Virus record (IMG/VR): IMGVR_UViG_3300023110_001773
Location: 101,638 to 165,637 of that record
From: a virus
Reading direction: 5' to 3' (one strand)
DNA length: 64,000 bases
Of the stretch, positions 10,158 to 19,036 are shown piece after piece; position 1 is the stretch's first letter; each line of letters opens with the position of its first letter. A program made the translations under genes and the position numbers. The notes under the pieces were generated by a model. The model was not told the origin of the DNA. It saw only the letters and a list, made by a program, of their open reading frames with translations, and made no database searches.

Positions 10158-10555
10158 TATCGCAACCTCTCCAGAACAACACCCATAGATTGTATTTGTG
10201 TAATACCAATGACATAAAATCTAATTTCAACATCATATGTGTGTTGATCAATATTTGGCGTACATATAACCTCTTCTACTTTTACTCTCGGTTCATATGT
10301 AGTAATAGCATTATCTATTTCATTTGAAAGCATACTTGCAGTACTTCTACCAAAAGGTTCAAATAACATTCTTCTTATATTAGAACCGTACAATGGGTCA
10401 AATGGTTTTTCATAAAACTGGGTATTCATTAATATTTTTAAAGCTTGTTTGACCGCCTGAACATCCAATTTCTTGGAAATGTCCTTTGTATTGGGATTCA
10501 TCGAAAACGATAGATCGATGTCCTTGTAAAGTCTTGTCGGTGTATTGATAGGCAT
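10157..10555 (-). CDS. gp25: baseplate wedge protein gp25
   Basis: The product has 132 residues, the same length as T4 gp25. It has the gp25/GpW pattern: LMNTQFYEKPFDPLYGSNIR, then LFEPFGRSTASMLSNEI and YEPRVKVEEV, ending in an RFYV strand. gp25 has a lysozyme-like fold and links the wedge to the sheath start. The ATG is only 5 nt from an exact TATAAATA, and no Shine-Dalgarno lies at normal spacing, so late transcripts may be leaderless. Read-through translation from the upstream gene is also possible. Confidence 0.93.
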   Translation of the reverse strand: MPINTPTRLYKDIDLSFSMNPNTKDISKKLDVQAVKQALKILMNTQFYEKPFDPLYGSNIRRMLFEPFGRSTASMLSNEIDNAITTYEPRVKVEEVICTPNIDQHTYDVEIRFYVIGITQIQSMGVVLERLR

Positions 10556-10560
10556 AGTAT

Positions 10561-10568
10561 TATTTATA
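10561..10568 (-). promoter_or_regulatory. T4-type late promoter directly before gp25
   Basis: Exact TATAAATA on the minus strand, followed by 5 nt and the gp25 ATG. With T4 spacing the transcript would begin at or next to the A of the start codon. Confidence 0.6.
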
Positions 10569-10572
10569 ACCC

Positions 10573-11511
10573 TTAACAGTCAGTCCAAGAACATTTTCCA
10601 TCAGCTTTTTGATCATATTTGTCATAATAGTCATGAACTTTATCTATTGAAAATCCTAGTTTCGCAAGAATCTCCTCTATCCTAGATACGAATGGAGAAG
10701 CTCCCTCCATAATAATTTCTTTAATGTCAATCTCTGGGCCTTCTAAACCAAATTCCGCAACACGAATTTTTATTTGTGCGGTCTTTGAGTCTTCCCATTG
10801 AGGAAGTTCTTTACAAAGTCCTGTGAGATCACCGCCGAGTCCTTGTAAGAACCCCTTTGGATCATCCAGTATTGCATCAATTACTGCATCACTGTTTCCA
10901 TACTTGTTCTTTAGCTGTTGAATCTTCTGATAATACTGAAAAGTGTCATATCCAAATGCGATCAGACCATTTAATTCATCGCCGAACGGCAATTGTTTAC
11001 GAAGTGAATCAAGCAAAGCAGTAGTCGATGGTAAGTCTTTTCTAATAGATGCCAATAACAATGCATATTCTACTTTGAATTTTACCTCAACAGCGGCAAC
11101 ACCAAAAAAATTACAAATCTTATCTGTAAGTTTATCTACTATAGCATCGAATTTATCACTGAGTTCATCGATCTTATCTGATAGTTCTTGAAATTGTTCT
11201 CCAATAGCATCACATCTAGCTTCTTGATCTCTAATCGCCTGTTCACCCTTCAAAAGATCGTCATATCTCTCAAATTGTGCAAATTCTTCATCGGTATAGT
11301 CTAATAACTCTTTGCCAAGATTGAGTGGGTCGGTGATGTCTGGGCCGGGGTAGTCATCCGGCAAAACTTCTTGACTTCTTATAATCTCAATATTCGCTTG
11401 AGCTTCAGATAACTTATTGATACCTTCGGATTTTGCCTGATCTATGGCAGCCTGTGCTTCACTTTTAGCCTTATTGGTAGCGTCCTTAACAAAATCGTCA
11501 ATGTAACCCAC
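10573..11511 (-). CDS. helical virion protein of the baseplate operon, unknown
   Basis: The product has 312 residues. Residues 1-140 are strongly helical and coiled-coil-like (KAKSEAQAAIDQAKSEGINK, and QELSDKIDELSDKFDAIVDK). Helical segments follow, with a Cys-rich end (DGKCSWTDC). There is no signal peptide. It lies between gene 5 and gene 25, where T4-like cyanophages carry an unassigned structural protein. A role as a hub or tail chaperone or minor virion part is an inference from position. Confidence 0.7.
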   Translation of the reverse strand: MGYIDDFVKDATNKAKSEAQAAIDQAKSEGINKLSEAQANIEIIRSQEVLPDDYPGPDITDPLNLGKELLDYTDEEFAQFERYDDLLKGEQAIRDQEARCDAIGEQFQELSDKIDELSDKFDAIVDKLTDKICNFFGVAAVEVKFKVEYALLLASIRKDLPSTTALLDSLRKQLPFGDELNGLIAFGYDTFQYYQKIQQLKNKYGNSDAVIDAILDDPKGFLQGLGGDLTGLCKELPQWEDSKTAQIKIRVAEFGLEGPEIDIKEIIMEGASPFVSRIEEILAKLGFSIDKVHDYYDKYDQKADGKCSWTDC

Positions 11512-11523
11512 AATATTCTCCCG

Positions 11524-13701
11524 TTATCCTATTGATACCGTAGCACCAGTAACAATTGTTGGACTGGTGATAATACCAAGAGTTGTTGTCGCAGTACCAA
11601 ACATTGATGCGGCTCCACCAGCAGTGACCGTAACAGCACCACCAGCGGTAACAGAAACAAATGCACCAGAAGCTACAACACTTCCTGCACCAGATGTCAT
11701 TGTAGCAGTACCAGCAACAGCATTTGCAAGATATGCACCAGCAGTAACGTTGTTTGCCATGCCACCAGCAGTAACATTATTTGTTATCCCGCCAGCAGTA
11801 ACGTTACTGAGTATTCCTCCGGCAGCAACGTTATTTGCAATACCTCCAGCAATAACAGTATTAAATTGACCACCAGCAACCACGGTGTTATATTGTCCGC
11901 CAGCTTGAACGGTGTTTATCATTCCTCCAAGAAGAATGGTATTGAACATACCTCCAGCAGTCACAAAGTTCTGAATGCCTGGAATCAAACTAAATACACC
12001 AGTATCAACCCCTTGAATATTGTTAATAGCAATACTAGCCTGTCTTGTTGCGTAGCCTGGTTTCAACAAAATAGAAGCGGCTCCAGTAAATGAGGCAGTA
12101 GGGCCAATTTTCTCATAAAGATCAGCAGTAGCACTCAAGTTATATCTAGCAGTAGCGATACTCACACTGGGTGCTGGGTTAAATGGTAAAAATGGGTCTG
12201 GATAAAGTTGTCCAGTGGCAATAGATACATCTTGTTGTGCAAACAATTCTAGTTTGGATACCGATTTTAATAGAGCAGTTGGATCAGCTTTAACGGTAGG
12301 ATCAAATAACATATCACGGAATGCGTCAACGTCCAACTCATATCTCGGGTACACATTAATCTTATGGTTTCCGAATGTGATGTCTTTTCTGTCCTGAGTA
12401 GCAATAGTTTTCCATTTCCCCTTTACTCGCCAGTTTGCTTGTCCAACGACTCTTAGAGAATCGTTTCCAACATAGGCAAGGTCTGGGTCTTGAGAACCCA
12501 CTTGAACGTTTCTATTTTTTCTGATGTGATGATGCATGGTACTTTCAGTATCAATCTCTTCCGTACCTTGAATCTTGCTAATCCTACTACCACGAACAGT
12601 TTGAAAAGCATGACCACTAATGTGTTCTACTTTGTTACCTTTGATGTTTAAGTAATAGTCACCATCCACGGTCATGCTGTAATCACCCCGAACATAAATT
12701 AATTTGTTCTTCAAATCAATTACATAATTGTTCCCAACAACCTTTTCTACTTTGGTTCCATCTGGTTGAATTTCTCTGAAAGTGCCAGCCTTGTGCATTT
12801 CATGAATTCGTTCTGCACCAAGTGTATCATCAACCTCAAATATATGTCCGCTCTCGCTTTCATAAACGTGGTTGTAGGGGTACTCAGACTTAGATTCTTC
12901 TGGGTCTGCGTTTGGGTCTGGTGGGGTAGATTGTGGATGTGGTTCATTCCAACTTCTAGGTCTATACTTTGGGTCTTTGATTTCCAGTCTTTCGCCACTG
13001 CCATCATCTGGGTGAGTAAATCCTTTTGGAGTAGTTCCTCCGCTGGCTAGACTTGCATAAGCCATGGGAATGTCTTTTATTCTCGTTTCTCTTTTCGATT
13101 TCAAAGACCAATGTTCTTCTGCCCACTTTCTCTCACTGTGGTTTCTAGAAAGACGAGAAGAATCGGCTTCTTCTAAAATATTTTCTCCAACGTCCTCCCC
13201 ACCATCTTCGTCATACTCTGGTGTTTCCCTCGGTCTACCGCTAGCATGGGTATCTGGGCCTGGGTCTTTTCTATTTGTTACTTTTCTTTTGGGATACCTA
13301 TAGTGCGGATGAGTTCCTTTTGGATCAAAGAAACCAACCAGACTTCTATCAATATCAATTACTGGGCCCGTATCATCTTCTCTTGGCAAATAAGAAGCAA
13401 CACCAAGTGATCCCATAATGATTGGGATTTGTCCGTTATCACCATCTGCAAAAAATCCAACAACAGCAGAACCCTCTACCAAACCAGTAGGAGAGTGTCC
13501 TATACCAGAAATGCCAGCAGAAGTAATTGGTTGCATTGGTACTGCCCAAGGAAGATGTGCAGTTGGAAGTCTCTCTTTACTCTGGGTATGGTGTCCAAAA
13601 ATACGCACACGATAACGTCCCAACTTTGCTGGGTCATCTCTATCTTCTACGATACCCTGCCACCAAGTAAACTTTGGATATTTTATATCTTTTCTAGCCA
13701 T
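11524..13701 (-). CDS. gp5: baseplate spike/needle gp5, without lysozyme domain
   Basis: The product has 725 residues. The N-terminal OB fold is at about residues 10-115 (WWQGIVEDRDDPAKLGRYRV, and SAVVGFFADGDNGQIPIIMG). A charged, Pro/Glu-rich linker runs from 125 to 290. From about 290 a beta-helical needle begins, with an N-V-x-A-G-G-type repeat clearest at about 590-660. T4 gp5 carries a lysozyme between these parts. Here no lysozyme motif is seen in the linker, so this spike would pierce but not cut peptidoglycan. Genes on both sides (27-like and 25) fit the hub cluster. Confidence 0.87.
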   Translation of the reverse strand: MARKDIKYPKFTWWQGIVEDRDDPAKLGRYRVRIFGHHTQSKERLPTAHLPWAVPMQPITSAGISGIGHSPTGLVEGSAVVGFFADGDNGQIPIIMGSLGVASYLPREDDTGPVIDIDRSLVGFFDPKGTHPHYRYPKRKVTNRKDPGPDTHASGRPRETPEYDEDGGEDVGENILEEADSSRLSRNHSERKWAEEHWSLKSKRETRIKDIPMAYASLASGGTTPKGFTHPDDGSGERLEIKDPKYRPRSWNEPHPQSTPPDPNADPEESKSEYPYNHVYESESGHIFEVDDTLGAERIHEMHKAGTFREIQPDGTKVEKVVGNNYVIDLKNKLIYVRGDYSMTVDGDYYLNIKGNKVEHISGHAFQTVRGSRISKIQGTEEIDTESTMHHHIRKNRNVQVGSQDPDLAYVGNDSLRVVGQANWRVKGKWKTIATQDRKDITFGNHKINVYPRYELDVDAFRDMLFDPTVKADPTALLKSVSKLELFAQQDVSIATGQLYPDPFLPFNPAPSVSIATARYNLSATADLYEKIGPTASFTGAASILLKPGYATRQASIAINNIQGVDTGVFSLIPGIQNFVTAGGMFNTILLGGMINTVQAGGQYNTVVAGGQFNTVIAGGIANNVAAGGILSNVTAGGITNNVTAGGMANNVTAGAYLANAVAGTATMTSGAGSVVASGAFVSVTAGGAVTVTAGGAASMFGTATTTLGIITSPTIVTGATVSIG

Positions 13702-13703
13702 AA

Positions 13704-15104
13704 TTATTTCTGCTCGTGCGAGTCCCTGATAACTTCCAGTTTCATTTTATGTTCAAATGCATCACCAAACATAAAGTCGTGGCGAATGCCTATGATCTGA
13801 TATAATCCAGATAATTTTTTATCTAGTTTCAAACTTTCTGGGGGATTTTCTCCCTTTTCTTCTGGGTTTGGAAATTGCAAATAAACCAACATACCCAAGT
13901 CAACATCTGTCCTTCCGTTTACATTAATATCTATTTGGTGTCGTGTCAGTTCAGCAATAGCACTATCTCGGAAAGAAATATTTTCAAAATGGAATTTGTC
14001 ATATCCAAATTCTTTATCATCCCACAAATTGTGATTACCCATAGCAACATTAACGTTTGAAAATGGATGAAACATAATACCAGAGTGGATGGGGTTTACC
14101 CTTTGTTTGTCATATAGATGATAGAAACTATCATATGTAAAATCTAATAGCGCCTGATTACCTTTGACCTTAGGCAAGTTTCCATTGGGTACACCAGCTT
14201 GATTAGGCGTGTAATCAAACATCATTAGATATGGCATTCTTTTTCCCATATCAAATCCAACCGTAAGACTTCCCATATATCCAGTATTTAAATCATGGTA
14301 AATGTCTGTAAATGTTGGATGAGATACCCCATCCATAACCACATATTTTTCGTGAATCCAAGGGTGAATGTAGTTATACGATGGTTCTCTGGAGTCACCC
14401 TCCGACCTTTCCATCTGTTCAGAAACATAGTTAAAACAGTCATATACCAGTCTGTTCGATTTGTATATATGAGCCATTTTTGATAAACTAGTACAATAGT
14501 TTTTCTTGTCACTCTGGAAAAAGAGTGTGTTTGGCATATACTCTGGAGAACCTTTTGGTGCGGCCTGTCGGCAAACGTAATTCATACATTTAAACCCAGA
14601 CCAATAATTCGCTACAAAAACAAACTCTTCTCTCTTGAATTCTAAACCAAAAAAATCTAATCCCTTGTCTACAGCAATAAACTCGTCATAAATCTGTTGT
14701 AATACCGCTTTTGGTTTTCCATCAAATCTTTTTGTTGCAACCATACTAGAATCACGATAAGCTTCTTCGGATGACAATCTAAGAGTATACATAGATTCTC
14801 TATCTTCTTTCAAAACTCTGTTGGTAATTCCAGTTACAACAAAAGTATATTTTAAAGGTGTGACTCCCTGTTCAGATTGAAACTCCACAATAACCTTTTC
14901 GGTTCCTCTGAGTTTTAATCTTCTTACTAAGTTTTTTGCATCACCAATAGCCAACTCCCCAAAAATGCCTTGGGTTAGTACGTTTTCAAAAATGGTTAAT
15001 TGTCCAGCAAAGTTCTGTAAATCTTGTGTACCACCCTCTCCCACCAACTTGAAGACGTTTGGTCTAAATCGGCCAGGAACGGTTCTGGGTTTTGTATTCG
15101 ACAT
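13704..15104 (-). CDS. gp27: baseplate hub protein, gp27-like
   Basis: The product has 466 residues; T4 gp27 has 391. It lies between gene 53 and gene 5, with 2-bp gaps on both sides. The N-terminal half has paired beta segments typical of hub barrels (LTIFENVLTQGIFGELAIGD, and YTLRLSSEEAYRDSS). The C-terminus KKLSGLYQIIGIRHDFMFGD, followed by KMKLEVIRD, resembles the last hub strand of the gp27/gpD/VgrG type. It should form the trimeric platform for the gp5 spike. The assignment is by architecture and position. Confidence 0.68.
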   Translation of the reverse strand: MSNTKPRTVPGRFRPNVFKLVGEGGTQDLQNFAGQLTIFENVLTQGIFGELAIGDAKNLVRRLKLRGTEKVIVEFQSEQGVTPLKYTFVVTGITNRVLKEDRESMYTLRLSSEEAYRDSSMVATKRFDGKPKAVLQQIYDEFIAVDKGLDFFGLEFKREEFVFVANYWSGFKCMNYVCRQAAPKGSPEYMPNTLFFQSDKKNYCTSLSKMAHIYKSNRLVYDCFNYVSEQMERSEGDSREPSYNYIHPWIHEKYVVMDGVSHPTFTDIYHDLNTGYMGSLTVGFDMGKRMPYLMMFDYTPNQAGVPNGNLPKVKGNQALLDFTYDSFYHLYDKQRVNPIHSGIMFHPFSNVNVAMGNHNLWDDKEFGYDKFHFENISFRDSAIAELTRHQIDINVNGRTDVDLGMLVYLQFPNPEEKGENPPESLKLDKKLSGLYQIIGIRHDFMFGDAFEHKMKLEVIRDSHEQK

Positions 15105-15106
15105 AA

Positions 15107-15613
15107 TTAAGCTCTAAGCAATGATTCGTATTGTCTTGCAAACGAAATGATATATTCTTTTTTTACTAGAAAAATATTTCTTCGTTTTTCATTTTCTTCT
15201 ACTTCGTGTTCAAAGTTTGTTATAGGAACAATTTGTCCACCAACTCCATCCAAGTGATCAAAGTCTACTTGGATGTCTGTCCCAGCAAATATATAATGGT
15301 GGGCCTCGTTTAATCTTTCTGAACTTCCATATTTTGCCAAAGCCCAGTCTCTAAGTTCTTCCGCCGGTTTTAACCAGTCATGATAAGGATTAATAATATC
15401 ATTTACCAAAAGTATAGTCCAATAATATTCAACATGTCCGTAGTAATCGTATGAAATTTGCCACGGAGTCTGACCATCTCTCAAAGTGATTTTTTCAAGT
15501 ATCAAAACCTCATCGATTCTTTCGTTCGGTGCAACCCTACGAAAAATATCAGGGGTATCTATTTCAACCCCATCAATAACATAGTTTCTTCTAGGAAACC
15601 TATCAAAGAACAT
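15107..15613 (-). CDS. gp53: baseplate wedge protein gp53
   Basis: The product has 168 residues (T4: 196). It begins MFFDRFPRRNYVIDG and holds a LysM-like segment TLRDGQTPWQISYDYYGHVE, then YWTILLVNDIINPYHDW, the mark of gp53 wedge proteins. gp53 joins wedges into the hexagonal baseplate. It sits between genes 48 and 27 with small gaps, and its start has AGGAGT upstream. Confidence 0.88.
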   Translation of the reverse strand: MFFDRFPRRNYVIDGVEIDTPDIFRRVAPNERIDEVLILEKITLRDGQTPWQISYDYYGHVEYYWTILLVNDIINPYHDWLKPAEELRDWALAKYGSSERLNEAHHYIFAGTDIQVDFDHLDGVGGQIVPITNFEHEVEENEKRRNIFLVKKEYIISFARQYESLLRA

Positions 15614-15624
15614 TGTATCTACTC

Positions 15625-16665
15625 CTACTTAATATCTTTTCTATCTCTGAGAAGAATTTCTTTAAACATCAGAGACAAGGTAATTTCTGTTGGCGCACCA
15701 CCTTCAAAACTAGTCATAAAACCATTGTGTCCATAGTCTACTTTCATATCAGTAAGAACACATGTGTTAAGTTCATTCAACCAAGTGTTTTTCTTATTGT
15801 CGTATCGATATTCGATTTGAAATTCTGAAGGATATCTTAAAAATATTTTTTCTTTTTCTGGGTGCATGTGATATTCTAATTGATATAAAATATCTTTGAC
15901 AGTTGCAGATTCAGCGGCAGATTTCGGAGCAAATTTAAATTGCATCGGAAAACTTCTGAAGTTCATGGTTTTAAATAATTGTTCTTTGAAGGGGTTTTCT
16001 ACTTTTCTAGTAAATACTTGAATGCCATCGGAAACTGGAAGATTGATTCCCAATTGTTTTCCTATGTTAAATATAGAAGCTAACTGTCTTGTTGCGTACT
16101 CAGAGCCCGTCCCAACATTTTTAGAAATGCTTTCCAACACATCATTCATAGAAGCATCTTTTCTAAACTGTTCTATAGCTGCACCAAGAAGACCAAAATC
16201 AGTAGCATCCCACTGAGCAGAGATTCTGTTTTCTGGTGCATTTGTCATGGCCAAAGTAATAGTACCAGCAGCGGTTGTTCTTCCTTGACTGAAATTCCTC
16301 ATAAATCCAGCAGCAGCCTCAGAAGCGGTACTGACAACTGCTTCTCCAACACTCAATCCACCACCCTCTGCACTTGTTGCAGCATTGAAATTACCAGCAG
16401 CACTCTCTGCGGAACTGGCAGCACCGGCAGCACCATCAGGATTAATTCCTCCAGTGCCGCCTTTGTTAGTCCTTATGGAAATGTGTACAGTATGCAAGTA
16501 ATTTCCACTGGCAGCATCACTCGGCCACTGGTGAGAAAAAAAATCAGTTGCAGTACTTTCTACAGTATTTCCAGTATCATTTCCAACACTGCTAACATCA
16601 CCAGTACCTTCAGCGGCACTGGTTGATGGAGTTGTTGATACTGCGCCTGGAGTTGTATCTGGCAT
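15625..16665 (-). CDS. gp48: baseplate tail-tube cap gp48
   Basis: The product has 346 residues (T4 gp48: 364). A low-complexity Ser/Thr/Ala/Gly-rich N-terminus (to about residue 135) precedes a conserved segment. In it NAPENRISAQWDATDFG aligns with the T4 region ENRTKVFTWDLTPRS. The C-terminus ITLSLMFKEILLRDRKDI aligns with T4 FTLEITMREIITLNRASL. gp48 caps the hub and with gp54 starts tube growth. It is the first gene of the minus-strand baseplate operon, 37 bp from an exact late promoter. Confidence 0.82.
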   Translation of the reverse strand: MPDTTPGAVSTTPSTSAAEGTGDVSSVGNDTGNTVESTATDFFSHQWPSDAASGNYLHTVHISIRTNKGGTGGINPDGAAGAASSAESAAGNFNAATSAEGGGLSVGEAVVSTASEAAAGFMRNFSQGRTTAAGTITLAMTNAPENRISAQWDATDFGLLGAAIEQFRKDASMNDVLESISKNVGTGSEYATRQLASIFNIGKQLGINLPVSDGIQVFTRKVENPFKEQLFKTMNFRSFPMQFKFAPKSAAESATVKDILYQLEYHMHPEKEKIFLRYPSEFQIEYRYDNKKNTWLNELNTCVLTDMKVDYGHNGFMTSFEGGAPTEITLSLMFKEILLRDRKDIK

Positions 16666-16701
16666 GATTGTATTACCTAAATAGTTATTTGGTTATGGGA
16701 C

Positions 16702-16709
16702 TATTTATA
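16702..16709 (-). promoter_or_regulatory. T4-type late promoter of the baseplate operon
   Basis: Exact TATAAATA on the minus strand, 37 bp before gene 48. It overlaps by one base the ATG of the divergent gene 4. It is the only such element at the head of the 48-53-27-5 string. Confidence 0.8.
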
Positions 16710-17149
16710 TGCCTTATAGAAAAGATTTGCATCAAGGACGATTTATTCCTAAAAATCCTAAGAAATATCGTGGAAATTCTAACCAAATCATATATCGATC
16801 TGGATATGAGTTGAAATTCATGAATTGGTGTGACATGAATCCAGATGTTAAGTTCTGGTCTTCAGAATCAATAGTAATTCCCTACAAGTCTCCTTTAGAT
16901 AAAAGAGTACACAGATACTTTGTTGACTTCTACGCCAACATCAAAGGAAAGTCATATCTAATAGAAATCAAACCCTCTAGATTTACAAGACCACCAGAAC
17001 CAAGAAAGAGAACAAAAAAATATCTAGAAGAAGTGGCTCAATGGGGAGTCAATGAAGCCAAGTGGAAATCTGCAAAAGAATTTTGTCTTGATCGGGGGTG
17101 GGAATTTAAGATAATCACAGAAAAGGAGTTGGGAATCTCTTATAAATAG
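16709..17149 (+). CDS. gp4: head completion nuclease gp4
   Basis: The product has 146 residues, near the 150 of T4 gp4. It shares GRFIPKNPKKYRGN, YRSGYELKFMNWCD and RYFVDFYA followed by YLIEIKPSR. E34, D73 and the E86-x-K88 triad form a PD-(D/E)XK-type site as in TnsA-like nucleases. gp4 trims or completes the packaged head. It heads the plus-strand block, divergent from the baseplate operon. Its last codons overlap the late promoter of the next gene. Confidence 0.9.
   Translation: MPYRKDLHQGRFIPKNPKKYRGNSNQIIYRSGYELKFMNWCDMNPDVKFWSSESIVIPYKSPLDKRVHRYFVDFYANIKGKSYLIEIKPSRFTRPPEPRKRTKKYLEEVAQWGVNEAKWKSAKEFCLDRGWEFKIITEKELGISYK
17141..17148 (+). promoter_or_regulatory. T4-type late promoter inside the end of gene 4
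   Basis: Exact TATAAATA whose bases also encode the last residues and stop of gp4. The next ATG (17155) follows after 6 nt, so transcripts starting here would have almost no leader. Confidence 0.65.
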
Positions 17150-17154
17150 TGTTC

Positions 17155-17724
17155 ATGGCAAACCCATTTGAACAAATAAGAGCCAATTCTAACGATCAAT
17201 CAAAATCGTATAATTGGTACATGAACCAAGTTAGGAACGTTGCGAGAGGAATTAATAATCCTAGTACAGCGATGTCTTCTAGCATTGCAAAAAGACAAGG
17301 GTCATATGACATCGGTTCTATGTATTTGTTTAGATATGATGCAAAACACAAAAGTAAGTTGCCATACTTTGACGCATTTCCTCTGTGTCTACCATTTGAA
17401 CCAACCAACGATGGTTTCTGGGGAATGAATTTACATTATCTACCATATCTTTTACGAGCAAAACTGTTGGGCAAATTACTGGAAACCATGAACGATCAGA
17501 AACTCACATCACAGTCTCAGATGTCATACAATTGGGATTTGTTGAGTAGTGCGGCCAGATTTCCAGAAGTAAAACCCTGTGTAAAAAGATATCTGAATAC
17601 TCAGATGCGTAGTTCTTTTTACAGGATCGATCCATTGGATTGGAAGGCTGCAATCTTTTTGCCAGTAGAAGATTTCAATACTAGTAAGAGCAAAGTATTT
17701 TCAGATTCTAGAGGAATAATGTAA
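17155..17724 (+). CDS. conserved T4-like virion protein, gp2-type DNA end protector candidate
   Basis: The product has 189 residues from the ATG at 17155. A GTG at 17149 overlaps the gene 4 stop and is less likely. The conserved core is MYLFRYDAKHKSKLPYFDAF, then GMNLHYLPYLLRAKLLGKL, and the C-terminus ends FLPVEDFNTSKSKVFSDSRG. This family accompanies gene 4 in many T4-like marine phages and is often named DNA end protector. In T4, gene 2 is next to gene 4. I infer that role from position and recollection, without alignment. The stop overlaps the ATG of the next gene. Confidence 0.6.
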   Translation: MANPFEQIRANSNDQSKSYNWYMNQVRNVARGINNPSTAMSSSIAKRQGSYDIGSMYLFRYDAKHKSKLPYFDAFPLCLPFEPTNDGFWGMNLHYLPYLLRAKLLGKLLETMNDQKLTSQSQMSYNWDLLSSAARFPEVKPCVKRYLNTQMRSSFYRIDPLDWKAAIFLPVEDFNTSKSKVFSDSRGIM

Positions 17725-18320
17725 TGAGTCTTAGTAGATTCTTGGGTCACGTTCAAGGAAACGACTTAGCAAGAGCAAACAGATTTGAAGTAGAAATTTA
17801 TGGGCCTGGTAGCGGAAGGTTGCCATCACTATTATGTGAAGAAGCTCAGATACCAGGCTTGCAAGCACTGTGGTCTCCAACAAAAATAGGAATGTGGACT
17901 GAAAACAGAGTTCACGGCATGGAATTTTTTGGGGAATCAGCTGCATTCACTTTCTATTGCGACACGGACTGGAATGTAAGATCGTATTTTGAAAACTGGA
18001 TGCAACAAGTAGCATCTTTTGAAACCAAAGAACCAAAATATCAAGACACCTATGTTGGGGAAGTTAAAGTAAAAGTACTCAACAGAAGAGACAGTGAAAG
18101 AAAATCTTGGACTATGAAAGAAGCCTTTCCAAGACTATTGAATATTATTCCAGTAGCTCAGGGTGGCGATGGCATTGTAAGAGTGACAGTAACGTTTGCA
18201 TTTAGAAGTTGGGAAGCAGGCGGCGGTGGCGGTTCAAGTATTGCGGATATTTACGACACGATCACTGGTGGTGGAAACGTGAGAGAGAAAATGAGAGATG
18301 TATTGGACAAAGTTTTTTAA
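17724..18320 (+). CDS. gp54: tail tube initiator/tube protein, gp54/gp19 type
   Basis: The product has 198 residues. The N-terminal part (DLARANRFEVEIYGPGS) and the pair of beta segments around ENRVHGMEFF and FTFYCDTDWNVRSYFENWMQ, with IVRVTVTFAFRSWEAGG near the end, follow the tube fold shared by gp19 and gp54. T4 gp54 has ENRLSYETDWNY, then VNSV and FDVTFAYRVMQAG at the matching places. With 198 residues it lies between gp19 (163) and gp54 (320). A short Gly-rich and helical tail follows residue 160. Proximity to gp48 and the tape-measure cluster favours gp54. Confidence 0.65.
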   Translation: MSLSRFLGHVQGNDLARANRFEVEIYGPGSGRLPSLLCEEAQIPGLQALWSPTKIGMWTENRVHGMEFFGESAAFTFYCDTDWNVRSYFENWMQQVASFETKEPKYQDTYVGEVKVKVLNRRDSERKSWTMKEAFPRLLNIIPVAQGGDGIVRVTVTFAFRSWEAGGGGGSSIADIYDTITGGGNVREKMRDVLDKVF

Positions 18321-18340
18321 TTAATTGGAGTTTTTAAATT

Positions 18341-19036
18341 ATGGGATTACCTATTACAGAATACCCGCTAGTTGAGGTTTATGTTTATTCAGAAAAAAAG
18401 AAGGTCAATTTCAGACCATTTTTAGTAAAAGAAGAAAAACTATTAGTATTTGCAGCTGAAACTGGTGAGGCCATGGAAATGATAAAGGCCTCCCAGCAGA
18501 TTGTCACCAACTGTTCTTTTGGAAAAGTTAAGGGTGATGAGATACCAATTTTTGACATGCAAAATATATTTCTTGAACTTAGAAAAGCTTCTATAGGAAC
18601 AGATATTGAAGCGAGGTTTGGATGCGGTCATTGCGAAAAGAAAACCAATGTTACAATTGATTTAAACAGGTTTAAACTAAAAGAAAGTGAAGATCATTCT
18701 CCAATTGTAAAACTAACAGATGAAATGTCTGTCGAAATGAGGTATCCGAAATCGGAAGAACTCAAAGAGATTGCAGGCAAAGAATCCGATGCAGATATCT
18801 ATGAAGTATCATCAAGGTGTATAGAGAAAATTTTTATTAAAGATGAAGTCTATGAAGAAATTAGTGACGGGGATAAAAGAGAATTCATTGACAACATGCC
18901 CCCAACACAGTTTCAAAGTATTAGACAATTCTTTGAGACAATGCCGGTATTAGAAAACAAAATAGAATTTATTTGTAATGGTTGCGGTAGAGAAAATTAT
19001 GCATTTATGAATGGGTACATGGATTTTTTCGTATAA
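18341..19036 (+). CDS. gp26: baseplate/tail assembly chaperone gp26 (T4_baseplate family), unshifted product
   Basis: The product has 231 residues (T4 gp26: 208). It begins with a beta-rich part (LVEVYVYSEKKKVNFRPFLV), then helices. Two Cys pairs (CGHC near residue 94, CNGCG near 214) could hold zinc. The family is the T4 base plate protein family, found in front of tape-measure genes and acting like lambda gpG. GGAG lies upstream. The final codons GAT TTT TTC contain a slippery heptamer, and the -1 frame stays open for another 59 codons, so this is probably the short of two products. Confidence 0.8.
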   Translation: MGLPITEYPLVEVYVYSEKKKVNFRPFLVKEEKLLVFAAETGEAMEMIKASQQIVTNCSFGKVKGDEIPIFDMQNIFLELRKASIGTDIEARFGCGHCEKKTNVTIDLNRFKLKESEDHSPIVKLTDEMSVEMRYPKSEELKEIAGKESDADIYEVSSRCIEKIFIKDEVYEEISDGDKREFIDNMPPTQFQSIRQFFETMPVLENKIEFICNGCGRENYAFMNGYMDFFV

